A stretch of DNA of 11,193 nucleotides. Source: an uncultured Agathobaculum sp. (GTDB taxonomy: Bacteria; Bacillota; Clostridia; Oscillospirales; Butyricicoccaceae). Position 1 is the first letter of the stretch. Each line of letters starts with the position of its first letter. This document shows positions 1-6,525 of the stretch, piece by piece. The notes under the pieces were generated by a model, which was not told the origin of the DNA, did not search any database, and saw only the letters and a program-made list of their open reading frames with translations. The position numbers and the translations under genes are program-made. The stretch is taken from assembly GCA_944380945.1 (NCBI GenBank), contig CALWJG010000045.1, forward strand, positions 1 through 11,193, written 5' to 3'.

Positions 1-698
1 GCGGTGACAAAGCGCTCGCGCTGGATGCGCGTCATGTACAGCACGTCCAGCTCAGGCAGCACCTCGTCGATGCTGGACGCCTCGCAGTAGGGCATGTTGT
101 GCTCTTTCAGGAAGCGCACCATGTAATCCGGCAGGCGGAGCGCCTCCGGCGCGATCAGGTAAAACTGCACGTTGTGGTAGCGCTCGAGGAAATGCAGCAG
201 CGAGTGCACGGTGCGGCCGTATTTCAGGTCGCCGCACACGCCGATCTTCATGTCGTCCGCCGAGCCGCGCATGCGCAGGATGGTGACCATGTCGGTCAGC
301 GTCTGCGTCGGATGCAGATGGCCGCCGTCGCCCGCGTTGATCACCGGCACGGACGAATACATGGAGGCCGCCTTGGCCGCGCCCTCGCGCGGGTTGCGCA
401 TGACGATCAGGTCGGCATAGCTCGACACCATGTTGATCGTGTCCTTGAGTGTCTCGCCCTTGGCGGTGGAGGAAGAGCCCGGGTCGGAAAAGCCGACCAC
501 GCTGCCGCCCAGGCGCATCATCGCCGTGGAAAACGACAGGTTGGTACGGGTCGAGGGCTCATAAAAAAGGCTGCCCAGCACCTTGCCGCGGCAGGCGTCG
601 GTATAGCCCTCCGGGCGGTCGATGATGTTGGTGGTGAGCTTGTACAGATCGGAAAATTCCTTTTCCGTCAGGTCGCTCAGGTCGATGATGTGGCGCAT
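1..698 (-). CDS. pyrB: Aspartate carbamoyltransferase catalytic subunit (partial, C-terminus beyond window)
   Basis: This enzyme joins carbamoyl phosphate and L-aspartate to make N-carbamoyl-L-aspartate, the first committed step of pyrimidine synthesis in the cytosol. The visible 232 residues contain the carbamoyl-phosphate motif STRT at 49-52, the Ser77/Lys80 loop that reaches into the neighbouring subunit's active site, the HPTQ motif at 129-132, and a TRIQRERF segment near the window edge that matches the aspartate-binding region. About 75 residues are missing compared with the usual length near 305-310. The ATG at 698 is preceded by an AGGAAGGA ribosome binding site and its N-terminus fits the family. 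The gene has its own promoter but could also be reached by readthrough from the permease gene, whose stop is 68 bases upstream. A pyrI regulatory subunit may follow outside the window; that is a guess. Confidence 0.97.
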   Translation of the reverse strand, partial: MRHIIDLSDLTEKEFSDLYKLTTNIIDRPEGYTDACRGKVLGSLFYEPSTRTNLSFSTAMMRLGGSVVGFSDPGSSSTAKGETLKDTINMVSSYADLIVMRNPREGAAKAASMYSSVPVINAGDGGHLHPTQTLTDMVTILRMRGSADDMKIGVCGDLKYGRTVHSLLHFLERYHNVQFYLIAPEALRLPDYMVRFLKEHNMPYCEASSIDEVLPELDVLYMTRIQRERFVT

Positions 699-734
699 GG
701 GGCATCCTTCCTTTTCTCTGTCTATTCCTCCCCT

Positions 735-743
735 ATCATACCA
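735..743 (-). promoter_or_regulatory. Extended -10 promoter for pyrB
   Basis: On the minus strand the sequence TGG-TATGAT fits an extended -10 element (TGn plus TATAAT with one mismatch). No convincing -35 is seen 17 bases upstream, which is tolerated in extended -10 promoters. Transcription would start near 728, giving a leader of only about 30 bases before the ATG at 698. There is no room for a PyrR-type attenuator in that leader. Confidence 0.6.
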
Positions 744-766
744 CAGAGGGCTGCGAAAAGAAAGAT

Positions 767-1939
767 TTAATTGCGCATCGCGTCGATGGGGTCGAGGCGG
801 GCGGCGCGCACAGCGGGCAGCAGGCCGGCCGCTGCGCCGCAGCATACGGACAGGACCAGCAGAGCGGCTGCAATGCGCCAGTCCGGCACAAGCGACGCCG
901 CGGCATACAGCAGTCCGCCGGACAACGCCAGACCGCACACCGCCCCTGCGGTGCACAGCAGGGCGGACTGCAGCAGGAACAGCCTGCGCACGTCACGCGG
1001 CTGCGCGCCGATGGCGAGCAGGATGCCGATCTCCGCGGTTTTTTCGTGCGCCGCCGCCAGCATGGAGCAGAGCACGCCGATCAGTGCTACGATCAGCGTG
1101 ACCGCCCCGACCGCGAGAAACAGCAGCACGCACAGGCTCGCCATCCGTCCGGCGGTATCCACCATGCCGGTCATGTTCTGCACGCGCACCGTTCCGTCCA
1201 CCTTGCCGCGCTCGGTCAGGTATTTTTGGATCTGCCCGCTGACCGTATCCAGATCGGACTGCGCGCTGCACTGCACAAAGACCTGATCCGCATTCTGCTG
1301 CGGGGTGGCCAGACAGCTGTACGGGAGATACACCAGATGCGGCGCAAAGGAGGAGAGCGCGCCGCCCAGCGCGCTGGTCTGCGCCCTGACCACCCCGCAC
1401 ACGGTGAAGTACTGATCCCTGCCGTCCAGATGCAGCAGGATCGTGCGCCCAGTGATATTGACGCGGCCGTACAGCGCCAGCGCCAGCTCGTCCCCGATCA
1501 CAGCGACCGGCTGCGCGCTATCCGCCTGCCGCGCAGAGAGCAGCGAGCCGGCAAGCACCTCGAGCTGCATGACCTCGCCCAAGCGCTCATCCGCGCCGAG
1601 GAAAACCGCGTTTTCCGACGCATGCCCCGCGCGGACGCTGCCAGTCTTTGCCTTGATCGGCATGACTGTGTCAATGCCGGAGACCGCCTGCGCGAGCGTG
1701 TCTGCCAGCTCGGCGGACAGCGGGTTGCCGCTGCCGTGGCCGTCCAGATACACGGTCAGGCCGCTGACGCCGATCGTGCGCAGCGCGGCCTGCAGCTGCG
1801 TCTGGCCGAACAGCCCGATCGCCGCGATCAGCAGCAGCGCGCCCGCGCCGACGGCGACAGAGAGCGCGCACAGCGCAGTGCGCAGCGGATTTTCCCGCAG
1901 ATTGCCGGCAGCCAGGCGGAGCAGATCGACCATCCTCAT
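767..1939 (-). CDS. FtsX/MacB-family ABC transporter permease
   Basis: A 390-residue membrane permease of the MacB/FtsX type. One membrane segment (about 21-44) is followed by a large extracytoplasmic domain (about 45-265) and three more segments (about 269-295, 320-348, 355-377), the standard four-helix layout. The cytoplasmic stretch EIGILLAIGAQPRDV (about 303-317) and the terminal PAVRAARLDPIDAMR are family signatures. Such permeases use ATP hydrolysis by a LolD/MacB-type ATPase to drive a conformational cycle, not classic import. The start at 1939 was chosen because its ATG overlaps the adaptor's TGA as ATGA, a translational-coupling arrangement. Longer in-frame readings upstream run into the adaptor gene. 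No ATPase domain is fused or adjacent in the window, so it must borrow one encoded elsewhere. Substrate is unknown; peptide, lipid or antibiotic export is possible. Confidence 0.9.
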   Translation of the reverse strand: MRMVDLLRLAAGNLRENPLRTALCALSVAVGAGALLLIAAIGLFGQTQLQAALRTIGVSGLTVYLDGHGSGNPLSAELADTLAQAVSGIDTVMPIKAKTGSVRAGHASENAVFLGADERLGEVMQLEVLAGSLLSARQADSAQPVAVIGDELALALYGRVNITGRTILLHLDGRDQYFTVCGVVRAQTSALGGALSSFAPHLVYLPYSCLATPQQNADQVFVQCSAQSDLDTVSGQIQKYLTERGKVDGTVRVQNMTGMVDTAGRMASLCVLLFLAVGAVTLIVALIGVLCSMLAAAHEKTAEIGILLAIGAQPRDVRRLFLLQSALLCTAGAVCGLALSGGLLYAAASLVPDWRIAAALLVLSVCCGAAAGLLPAVRAARLDPIDAMRN

Positions 1940-2889
1940 GCCGTCACCTCGACCGGCGTGCCGTCGGTCAGCGTATCGGGCGGCGAGAGGATGACGGCAG
2001 CCCCTGCGCTGACCCCGTCGACGATCTCGGTCACGGTCTCCAGCATATAGCCGGTGGTGACCGCGCACTGCACGGCGATGCCGTCCTGCACGCAGAACAC
2101 ATATTCCTGCTCACCGCGCTGGCAAACCGCTTCATGCGGCACGACGACCGCGTCCGGATGGAAGTCGGTGAATACCTTGACGGTAGCGGAATACCCGGGG
2201 CGCAGACCGCCGGTATCGCCGGAGAGGGAGAGCAGGGCCTCCACCGTCGCTTCGCCGCTCTGACCGGTCAAGCTGACCGCGCGCACCGCGACCGGCGACA
2301 CGCGGTCCAGCCGCGCGCCGTAAACAGTCTCCCCTGCTGCGGAGGCCGTCACGTTGGCGCGCTGGCCGGACTCAAGCGAACCTGCATACAATTCCGGCGC
2401 CTGCGCGCGCACCCGCAGCCGGCCGAGGTCGGCGATGCGCAGGCAGGGCAGGCCGGCGGCCACGGTCTCCCCTATTTCCGGCAGCGAAAGCACGGTGCCG
2501 GACACCGGCGCGCGCAGCACGGCGTCGTCGTCCGCGGTCACGGTCTGCCCCTGTGTCTCCTGAAGCGACTCCCATGCCGCCTGCACGGCCTGCGCCGCGC
2601 CGCCGTCTGCCGCGGGCGCCAGCGTGCAGAGCACCTCGCCCTGCTCGACCGTCTCCCCCACCGCCGTATGGACCGCAGCGACCACTGCATTTGTCTGCGG
2701 ACAGAGCGCCGTGGCATCCGCCGCTTCGACCGTACCGGAAAAGGTCACGCTGTTGTAGATGTCCTGCACCGTGGCGGCAGCTGTCTGCACGGATTCCGCT
2801 GCGGGCGGACGGTTTTGCCACGCCCACGCCAGCATGGCAGACAGCAGCGCCGCTGTGGTGAATAAAACCGCCCGCGCCCGATTTCTCAT
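1936..2889 (-). CDS. HlyD/MacA-like membrane-fusion (adaptor) protein
   Basis: A 317-residue efflux adaptor anchored by one N-terminal membrane helix (about 7-24), with the rest outside the membrane. Two half-lipoyl motifs are visible: VVAAVHTAVGETVEQGEVL (about 69-87) and the LRAPVSGTV...GETV segment (about 125-143). They are joined by only about 35 residues, so the usual long coiled-coil hairpin is nearly absent. A beta-barrel region and a C-terminal membrane-proximal domain follow (to about 317). In monoderm bacteria such adaptors pair with FtsX-type permeases, and here the permease overlaps by four bases. The ATG at 2889 was preferred over an in-frame TTG at 2913 because GGGAGG at 2901-2906 then lies 11 bases upstream and the protein opens with basic residues then a hydrophobic helix. 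No separate promoter was found; transcription probably comes from radA. Confidence 0.87.
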   Translation of the reverse strand: MRNRARAVLFTTAALLSAMLAWAWQNRPPAAESVQTAAATVQDIYNSVTFSGTVEAADATALCPQTNAVVAAVHTAVGETVEQGEVLCTLAPAADGGAAQAVQAAWESLQETQGQTVTADDDAVLRAPVSGTVLSLPEIGETVAAGLPCLRIADLGRLRVRAQAPELYAGSLESGQRANVTASAAGETVYGARLDRVSPVAVRAVSLTGQSGEATVEALLSLSGDTGGLRPGYSATVKVFTDFHPDAVVVPHEAVCQRGEQEYVFCVQDGIAVQCAVTTGYMLETVTEIVDGVSAGAAVILSPPDTLTDGTPVEVTA

Positions 2890-2904
2890 AAAAATACCGA
2901 CCTC

Positions 2905-2935
2905 CCGCCGCAAAACTGCACATAGTTTGCGGCGG
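2905..2935 (-). promoter_or_regulatory. Stem-loop abutting the adaptor's ribosome binding site
   Basis: A perfect 10-bp GC-rich stem (2905-2914 with 2926-2935) encloses an 11-base loop in the radA-adaptor gap. On the minus-strand transcript its 3' arm ends within the GGGAGG ribosome binding site (2901-2906), sharing two bases. No U-run follows immediately on either strand, so it is not a standard terminator. It could limit translation of the adaptor, stabilise a processed mRNA end, or weakly terminate. Confidence 0.6.
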
Positions 2936-2964
2936 AAAGGCCGGTTTTACGCATGGGATTTTTT

Positions 2965-4320
2965 TCAGAGCACGGCGCGGATCGCGTCCGCCACGGTCTG
3001 CACCCGGACAAGGTTCATTTTGCGCGTGAGCTCCTCATCCACATCCTGCATGGGCATGATGCAGGTGTGGAAGCCCAGCCGGTAGGCTTCGTTGATGCGC
3101 TGCGCGGCGTTCGACACCGCGCGCAGCTCGCCCGTCAGGCCGACCTCGCCAAAGCTCATGATGCCCTCGGGCAGCGGCTTGTCCCGGAAGCTGGACGCGA
3201 TCGCCAGCAGCATGGGCAGATCGACCGCGGGCTCATCCAGCCGCATGCCGCCGACCACATTGACATATACGTCCGACGAGGACAGGAACAGCCCGCACCG
3301 CTTTTCCAGAATCGCGAGCAGCAGCACCATGCGGTTGTAATCCACGCCCGCAGCCGTGCGCCGCGGCACGCCGAACTGGGTCTTGGCGGCCAGCGCCTGC
3401 ACCTCGGCGAGCAGCGGGCGGCTGCCCTCCATCACGCAGGCGATGCAGTTGCCGGACGCGCCCTGCGGGTGGCCGGCCAGCATGGCGGCCGAGGGGTTCT
3501 GCACCTCGAGCAGGCCGTGGTCGCTCATCTCGAACACGCCGATCTCATTGGTCGAGCCGTAGCGGTTTTTCGCCGCGCGCAGGCAGCGGAACGGACCGCT
3601 GGTCTCGCCCTCGAAATACAGCACGCAGTCGACCATATGCTCGAGGATTTTGGGTCCGGCGAGCGTGCCCTCCTTGTTGACATGGCCGACGATGAAGATC
3701 GTGACGTTTTTGTTCTTGGCGTACTGCATCAGGCTCATCGCGCATTCCTTGATCTGCGTCGCGCCGCCGGGCGCGGCGGTCAGGTCGCGCTTGTAGACCG
3801 TCTGGATCGAGTCCACGATCAGAATATCGGGCGAAAGCGCTTCGGTCTCGCTGATGATCTGCTCCATATCGGTCTCGGCGAGGATGTACAGGTCGGGCGA
3901 GGCGATCTGGAGCCGCGCGGCGCGCAGCTTGATCTGGCGCAGCGATTCCTCGCCGGACACATACAGCACCCGCGCGGACTTGCACATCTCCTGACACATC
4001 TGCAGCAGCAGCGTCGACTTGCCGATGCCCGGCTCGCCGCCGACGAGCACGAACGACCCGTGTACCGCGCCGCCGCCCAGCACGCGGTCCAGCTCGCCGA
4101 TGCCGGAGTAAAAGCGTGTTTCGTCCCCGGCCTCGATGTCGCGCAGCAGGGTCGGACGTGAGGTGCCGCGCGGGAAGGAGGCGGCGCCGCGCGTCGCGGG
4201 CTCAGGCTGCACCTTGTATTCGCCCATGGTATTCCACGCCCCACAGGACGGGCATTTCCCATACCATTTCGGTGCTTCATACCCACATTCGCTGCATAAA
4301 TAGATGGTTTTCTGCTTCAT
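2965..4320 (-). CDS. radA: DNA repair protein RadA (Sms)
   Basis: RadA is a RecA-like ATPase and helicase that helps branch migration during homologous recombination and repair. All hallmark parts are present in 451 residues, a normal length: a four-cysteine zinc finger (C9, C12, C23, C26), Walker A GGEPGIGKST at 94-103, Walker B ILIVDSIQT at 166-174, the RadA-specific KNRYGS motif at 251-256, and a C-terminal Lon-protease-like domain from about 280 to the end that lacks proteolytic function in the family. The ATG at 4320 has GGAGG eight bases upwards and sits 10 bases after the amidase stop codon, so the two genes are almost certainly co-transcribed. In many Firmicutes radA neighbours disA; here it instead lies between a spore amidase and a transporter pair. 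Confidence 0.98.
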   Translation of the reverse strand: MKQKTIYLCSECGYEAPKWYGKCPSCGAWNTMGEYKVQPEPATRGAASFPRGTSRPTLLRDIEAGDETRFYSGIGELDRVLGGGAVHGSFVLVGGEPGIGKSTLLLQMCQEMCKSARVLYVSGEESLRQIKLRAARLQIASPDLYILAETDMEQIISETEALSPDILIVDSIQTVYKRDLTAAPGGATQIKECAMSLMQYAKNKNVTIFIVGHVNKEGTLAGPKILEHMVDCVLYFEGETSGPFRCLRAAKNRYGSTNEIGVFEMSDHGLLEVQNPSAAMLAGHPQGASGNCIACVMEGSRPLLAEVQALAAKTQFGVPRRTAAGVDYNRMVLLLAILEKRCGLFLSSSDVYVNVVGGMRLDEPAVDLPMLLAIASSFRDKPLPEGIMSFGEVGLTGELRAVSNAAQRINEAYRLGFHTCIMPMQDVDEELTRKMNLVRVQTVADAIRAVL

Positions 4321-4330
4321 ATTTCCTCCA

Positions 4331-5035
4331 TCAGCCGCCGCTCCCGTACCGCAGGCAGCCGGTCACGATGCAGGCGGCGAGTTTTTTGTGATATTCCGTC
4401 CGGTTCAGCAGGCGTTCCTCCGCCGGATTGGACAGGAAGCCGCATTCCACGATCACAGCCGGACAGGTCAGTCGGTCCATCAGGTAGATCGCACGGTCCG
4501 CCTGCTTGGCCTGCCGGGTGTTCGCGGGGTCGCAGCCCGCAGCAAGGCAGGCCTGCAGCGCTTCCGCCAGCGTTTTGCTGTCCGCATGGTTCGGCGAGTA
4601 AAACACCTGCGCGCCGTGGTACTGCGGGTCGCTGAACTTGTTCAGATGGATACTGACAAAAACCGGGCTGTCCGCGGCGCCCACGATGCGCTCACGCGCC
4701 CGGATGTCGGCGACCTTGTTCTCGCGGATCGGCCGGCCAGGATCATAGTCGAGCGCGTTTTCATCCGCGCGCGTCATCGCCGTGCGCACGCCGAAAAAGC
4801 CGGCGAGCGCCTGCACGCGCCGGGCGATGCTGAGGTTGATGTCCTGCTCGGCTGTGCCATCCGAGCCGATGGCGCCGCCGTCAAAGCCGCCGTGTCCGGC
4901 GTCGATCACAAGCGTCGGCGCCTCCCTGCTGCCGGCCAGCGCCTGCACAGCCGTTCCGCCGCCGACGCCGAGCAGCAGCGCCGCGGCGAGCAGCACAGCG
5001 CTCCAAGCGGCGTATTTGCCCGTATTTCTGTCCAT
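4331..5035 (-). CDS. cwlD: N-acetylmuramoyl-L-alanine amidase, CwlD-like
   Basis: A zinc amidase (Amidase_3) that cuts the bond between muramic acid and the peptide stem. CwlD does this while muramic-delta-lactam is made in spore cortex, and its size (234 residues), single N-terminal membrane anchor (about 10-33) and lack of wall-binding repeats fit CwlD. Zinc ligands are H48 (in DAGHGG), E63 and H130 (SIHLN), and the catalytic glutamate is E197 (IVECGFLSN). The ATG at 5035 was chosen over further upstream codons because GGAGGT stands seven bases before it and a membrane helix follows directly. A sigma-A-like promoter lies upstream, which is unusual for a gene expected under sporulation sigma factors. 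A general cell-wall amidase is therefore an alternative, and the gene symbol is moderately certain. Confidence 0.88.
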   Translation of the reverse strand: MDRNTGKYAAWSAVLLAAALLLGVGGGTAVQALAGSREAPTLVIDAGHGGFDGGAIGSDGTAEQDINLSIARRVQALAGFFGVRTAMTRADENALDYDPGRPIRENKVADIRARERIVGAADSPVFVSIHLNKFSDPQYHGAQVFYSPNHADSKTLAEALQACLAAGCDPANTRQAKQADRAIYLMDRLTCPAVIVECGFLSNPAEERLLNRTEYHKKLAACIVTGCLRYGSGG

Positions 5036-5078
5036 CGCGCGCACCTCCGTGGCCAAAGCATATGCGCGCCCTGTGAAC

Positions 5079-5107
5079 ATTATAATCCATGCCCGGTGCG
5101 CGCGCAA
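5079..5107 (-). promoter_or_regulatory. Promoter for cwlD-radA operon
   Basis: The minus strand carries a perfect TATAAT (5079-5084) and TTGCGC (5102-5107) with a 17-base spacer. The predicted start is near 5072, with a leader of about 36 bases to the ATG at 5035. It is back to back with the hydrolase promoter, and the two -35 boxes are eight bases apart. Confidence 0.65.
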
Positions 5108-5115
5108 TAAATTCG

Positions 5116-5144
5116 TTGCCGCGCGCGCAAAATCATGCTATGAT
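5116..5144 (+). promoter_or_regulatory. Promoter for the cysteine hydrolase gene
   Basis: TTGCCG (5116-5121) and TATGAT (5139-5144) are separated by 17 bases, and TGC immediately before the -10 makes it an extended -10 promoter. The predicted start is near 5151, leaving a 20-base leader that holds the GGAGGGAG ribosome binding site. Confidence 0.7.
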
Positions 5145-5170
5145 GGACACAAAGAAACGGAGGGAGCAAT

Positions 5171-5731
5171 ATGGAGCGAACGCCCAAGCTGCTTGCAGTG
5201 ATCGACTATCAAAACGACTTTGTCACCGGCGCGCTGGGATTTGACGGCGCGGCCGCGATCGACGACGGCATCGCCCGGCTGGCGCAGACCTATCTGGCGC
5301 AGGGCGACCATGTGCTGTTCACCTATGACACGCATGGAGAGGGCTATCTGGACACCCGCGAGGGGCGCGCGCTGCCCGTCCCGCACTGCGATCCGGCGAG
5401 CGCCGGCTGGCGGCTGTACGGCAAAACGCAGGAGCTCTGCTGCGAGACCTGCGCGAACCATCAGATCCATACGGTATACAAGCAGTGCTTCGGCATGGCG
5501 CCCGAGGATGTCGTCCGGCTCGGCAAGGAGCTGCCCGGGCTGCGCGAGATCCTGATCGTGGGCGTGGTGACCAATATGTGCGTCATCTCCAACGCGGTGC
5601 TGCTGCAATCGCAATGGCCGGAAGCCCAGCTCACAGTGGACGCTTCGCTCTGCCGCAGCTTTGATCCGGCGCTGCACGAAAAAGCGCTCGACGTGATGCA
5701 GGGCCTGCAGATCAACGTCATCAACCGATAA
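5171..5731 (+). CDS. Nicotinamidase-like cysteine hydrolase (isochorismatase fold)
   Basis: A 186-residue cytosolic hydrolase of the isochorismatase/nicotinamidase superfamily. The catalytic triad is visible as D12 (AVIDYQNDF), K104 (VYKQCFG) and C137 (VVTNMCV), with the VV-T cis-peptide just before the nucleophile. D53, H55 and H72 match the metal site used by nicotinamidases, and the DTH...EG..LP..HC pattern favours nicotinamidase over isochorismatase. That reaction turns nicotinamide into nicotinate for NAD salvage. Substrate assignment remains tentative because related enzymes act on other amides. An extra CCETCANH cluster (C90, C91, C94, H97) is not part of the usual fold core. The ATG at 5171 follows a strong ribosome binding site. 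The gene stands alone with its own promoter and terminator. Confidence 0.88.
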   Translation: MERTPKLLAVIDYQNDFVTGALGFDGAAAIDDGIARLAQTYLAQGDHVLFTYDTHGEGYLDTREGRALPVPHCDPASAGWRLYGKTQELCCETCANHQIHTVYKQCFGMAPEDVVRLGKELPGLREILIVGVVTNMCVISNAVLLQSQWPEAQLTVDASLCRSFDPALHEKALDVMQGLQINVINR

Positions 5732-5736
5732 AGCCG

Positions 5737-5778
5737 GCAGGACGCATCCCCTTTTTGTGGGACGCGCCCTGCTTTTAT
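5737..5778. terminator. Bidirectional terminator between convergent genes
   Basis: Two 14-base arms (5737-5750 and 5759-5772) enclose an eight-base loop, followed on the plus strand by TTTTATT. On the plus strand the stem has two A-C mismatches; on the minus strand the same positions become G-U pairs, so the stem is complete but lacks a good U-run. It serves the hydrolase gene and begins within a few bases of the stop of the 86-residue minus-strand gene. Confidence 0.75.
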
Positions 5779-6035
5779 TCTGTCCGGTCGCTGCGGCGCA
5801 GCGCGTCCAGCATGTTGGCCACGGTCAGCTTGCGGGCGAACAGCTCGCGGAAGCGCACGGATTTTTCCTTTCCCCGGCCCCGCAGGGCTTCCAGCTCGGC
5901 GGCGGCAGCCGCCTGCTCCTGTTCGAGCTGCTCGGCCATATCCTCCCAGCAGCCGAGACGCTGCATCGCGCGCTCCTGCATCCCGGGCAGCGGCGCATAG
6001 CTGCCGTCTGTGTTTTTGGTCGTCAGGCGTTCCAT
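5775..6035 (-). CDS. Small phage-like protein of unknown function ('MERLT' type)
   Basis: An 86-residue acidic/basic helical protein with no known function. It opens MERLTTKNTDGSY and continues RLGCWEDMAEQLEQEQ, a pattern recalled from many short proteins in prophages of gut clostridia (MERLT...Y...RL..YED), here in a variant form. Residues 33-52 are rich in Ala, Glu and Leu and may form a short coiled coil. The tail FRELFARKLTVANMLDALRR is predicted helical. The ATG at 6035 has AGGAGA upstream. The gene begins 21 bases after the stop of the NIF3-like gene and is probably co-transcribed with it. No other phage genes are nearby, so it may be a domesticated remnant. Function is not inferred. 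Confidence 0.75.
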   Translation of the reverse strand: MERLTTKNTDGSYAPLPGMQERAMQRLGCWEDMAEQLEQEQAAAAAELEALRGRGKEKSVRFRELFARKLTVANMLDALRRSDRTE

Positions 6036-6056
6036 GGCGCGTTCTCCTTTCGCGTG

Positions 6057-6389
6057 TTACAATCCTGTGCGGTACAGCGGGATCACGTTGATCACCGGCT
6101 CTTCATACGGGTGGATCCGGCGGACCGCTGCGATCGCCCGGTCGACCTGTTCGGTGCGGCAGGTCACCTCGACCTTGAGCTCAGGGGCCTGACAGATCTC
6201 ATTTTCCGCGCCGCGGTACGGATGCGTCCCGGCGAGCGGCCGCCAGCAGCCGGTCACCCGGCTGTAGGACAGGCAGCAGTCGTACTGCCCGATGTGCCCG
6301 GCGTCCACCGACTGCAGCGCTGCGCGCAGCGCCTCCAGATGGCTCTCCGGGATGAAGATCTCCATTTTGCAGAAAGCAAACGCAGTCAT
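6057..6389 (-). CDS. Free-standing NIF3/YqfO-insert-domain protein (CutA-like fold)
   Basis: A 110-residue protein matching the domain found as an insert in YqfO/NIF3 proteins and also as single small proteins. Recognisable parts are KMEIFIPESHLEALRAAL (8-25), AGHIGQYDCCLSY (30-42), the WRPLAG..PYRG segment (49-60) and the signature HPYEEP (93-98). The fold resembles trimeric CutA/PII-like ferredoxin-like domains, but no biochemical role is established for the stand-alone form; metal or small-molecule sensing is only a suggestion. The ATG at 6389 was chosen for the residues before MEIFIPE; its ribosome binding site is weak (GGGGAA), and the ATG at 6365 is an alternative without a visible site. 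It has its own extended -10 promoter and leads a two-gene unit with the 86-residue gene. Confidence 0.85.
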   Translation of the reverse strand: MTAFAFCKMEIFIPESHLEALRAALQSVDAGHIGQYDCCLSYSRVTGCWRPLAGTHPYRGAENEICQAPELKVEVTCRTEQVDRAIAAVRRIHPYEEPVINVIPLYRTGL

Positions 6390-6425
6390 CCGGTTCCCCG
6401 CCCTTTCTTGTATGAGGTATGAGCT

Positions 6426-6454
6426 ATTGTAGCACATTATCCGCGCGGCGGCAA
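6426..6454 (-). promoter_or_regulatory. Promoter for the NIF3-like operon
   Basis: The minus strand carries TTGCCG (6449-6454), a 17-base spacer ending TGC, and TACAAT (6426-6431), an extended -10 promoter. The inverted repeat GCGGC-N5-GCCGC (6448-6462) covers the -35 box and the gap to the opposing promoter, a possible operator. Confidence 0.7.
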
Positions 6455-6462
6455 CAAGCCGC

Positions 6463-6491
6463 TTGCATCCGGGGCGGGCAGCGCTTATACT
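6463..6491 (+). promoter_or_regulatory. Promoter for the Nudix gene
   Basis: TTGCAT (6463-6468) and TATACT (6486-6491) are separated by exactly 17 bases. The predicted start is near 6498, about 28 bases before the ATG at 6526. It is back to back with the NIF3-like promoter, with eight bases between their -35 boxes. Confidence 0.7.
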
Positions 6492-6525
6492 GGAAGCAGC
6501 CAATCGCAGAAAGAGGGAAACAGAT

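Noticed and set aside
99..770. Long plus-strand reading frame of 223 codons antisense to pyrB
   Set aside because: It lies opposite a clear pyrB, is full of Arg/His/Ala repeats expected from antisense GC-rich codons, and has no ribosome binding site or family motif.
2890..2935. Hairpin as a radA intrinsic terminator
   Set aside because: No U-run follows directly on the minus strand; the nearest T-stretch lies 13 bases after the stem, just before the adaptor start codon, so a regulatory or mRNA-processing role was preferred.
2953..4161. 402-codon plus-strand frame antisense to radA
   Set aside because: It mirrors radA codon for codon, has a His/Arg/Ala-rich composition, and shows no recognisable domain; a shadow of high-GC coding DNA.
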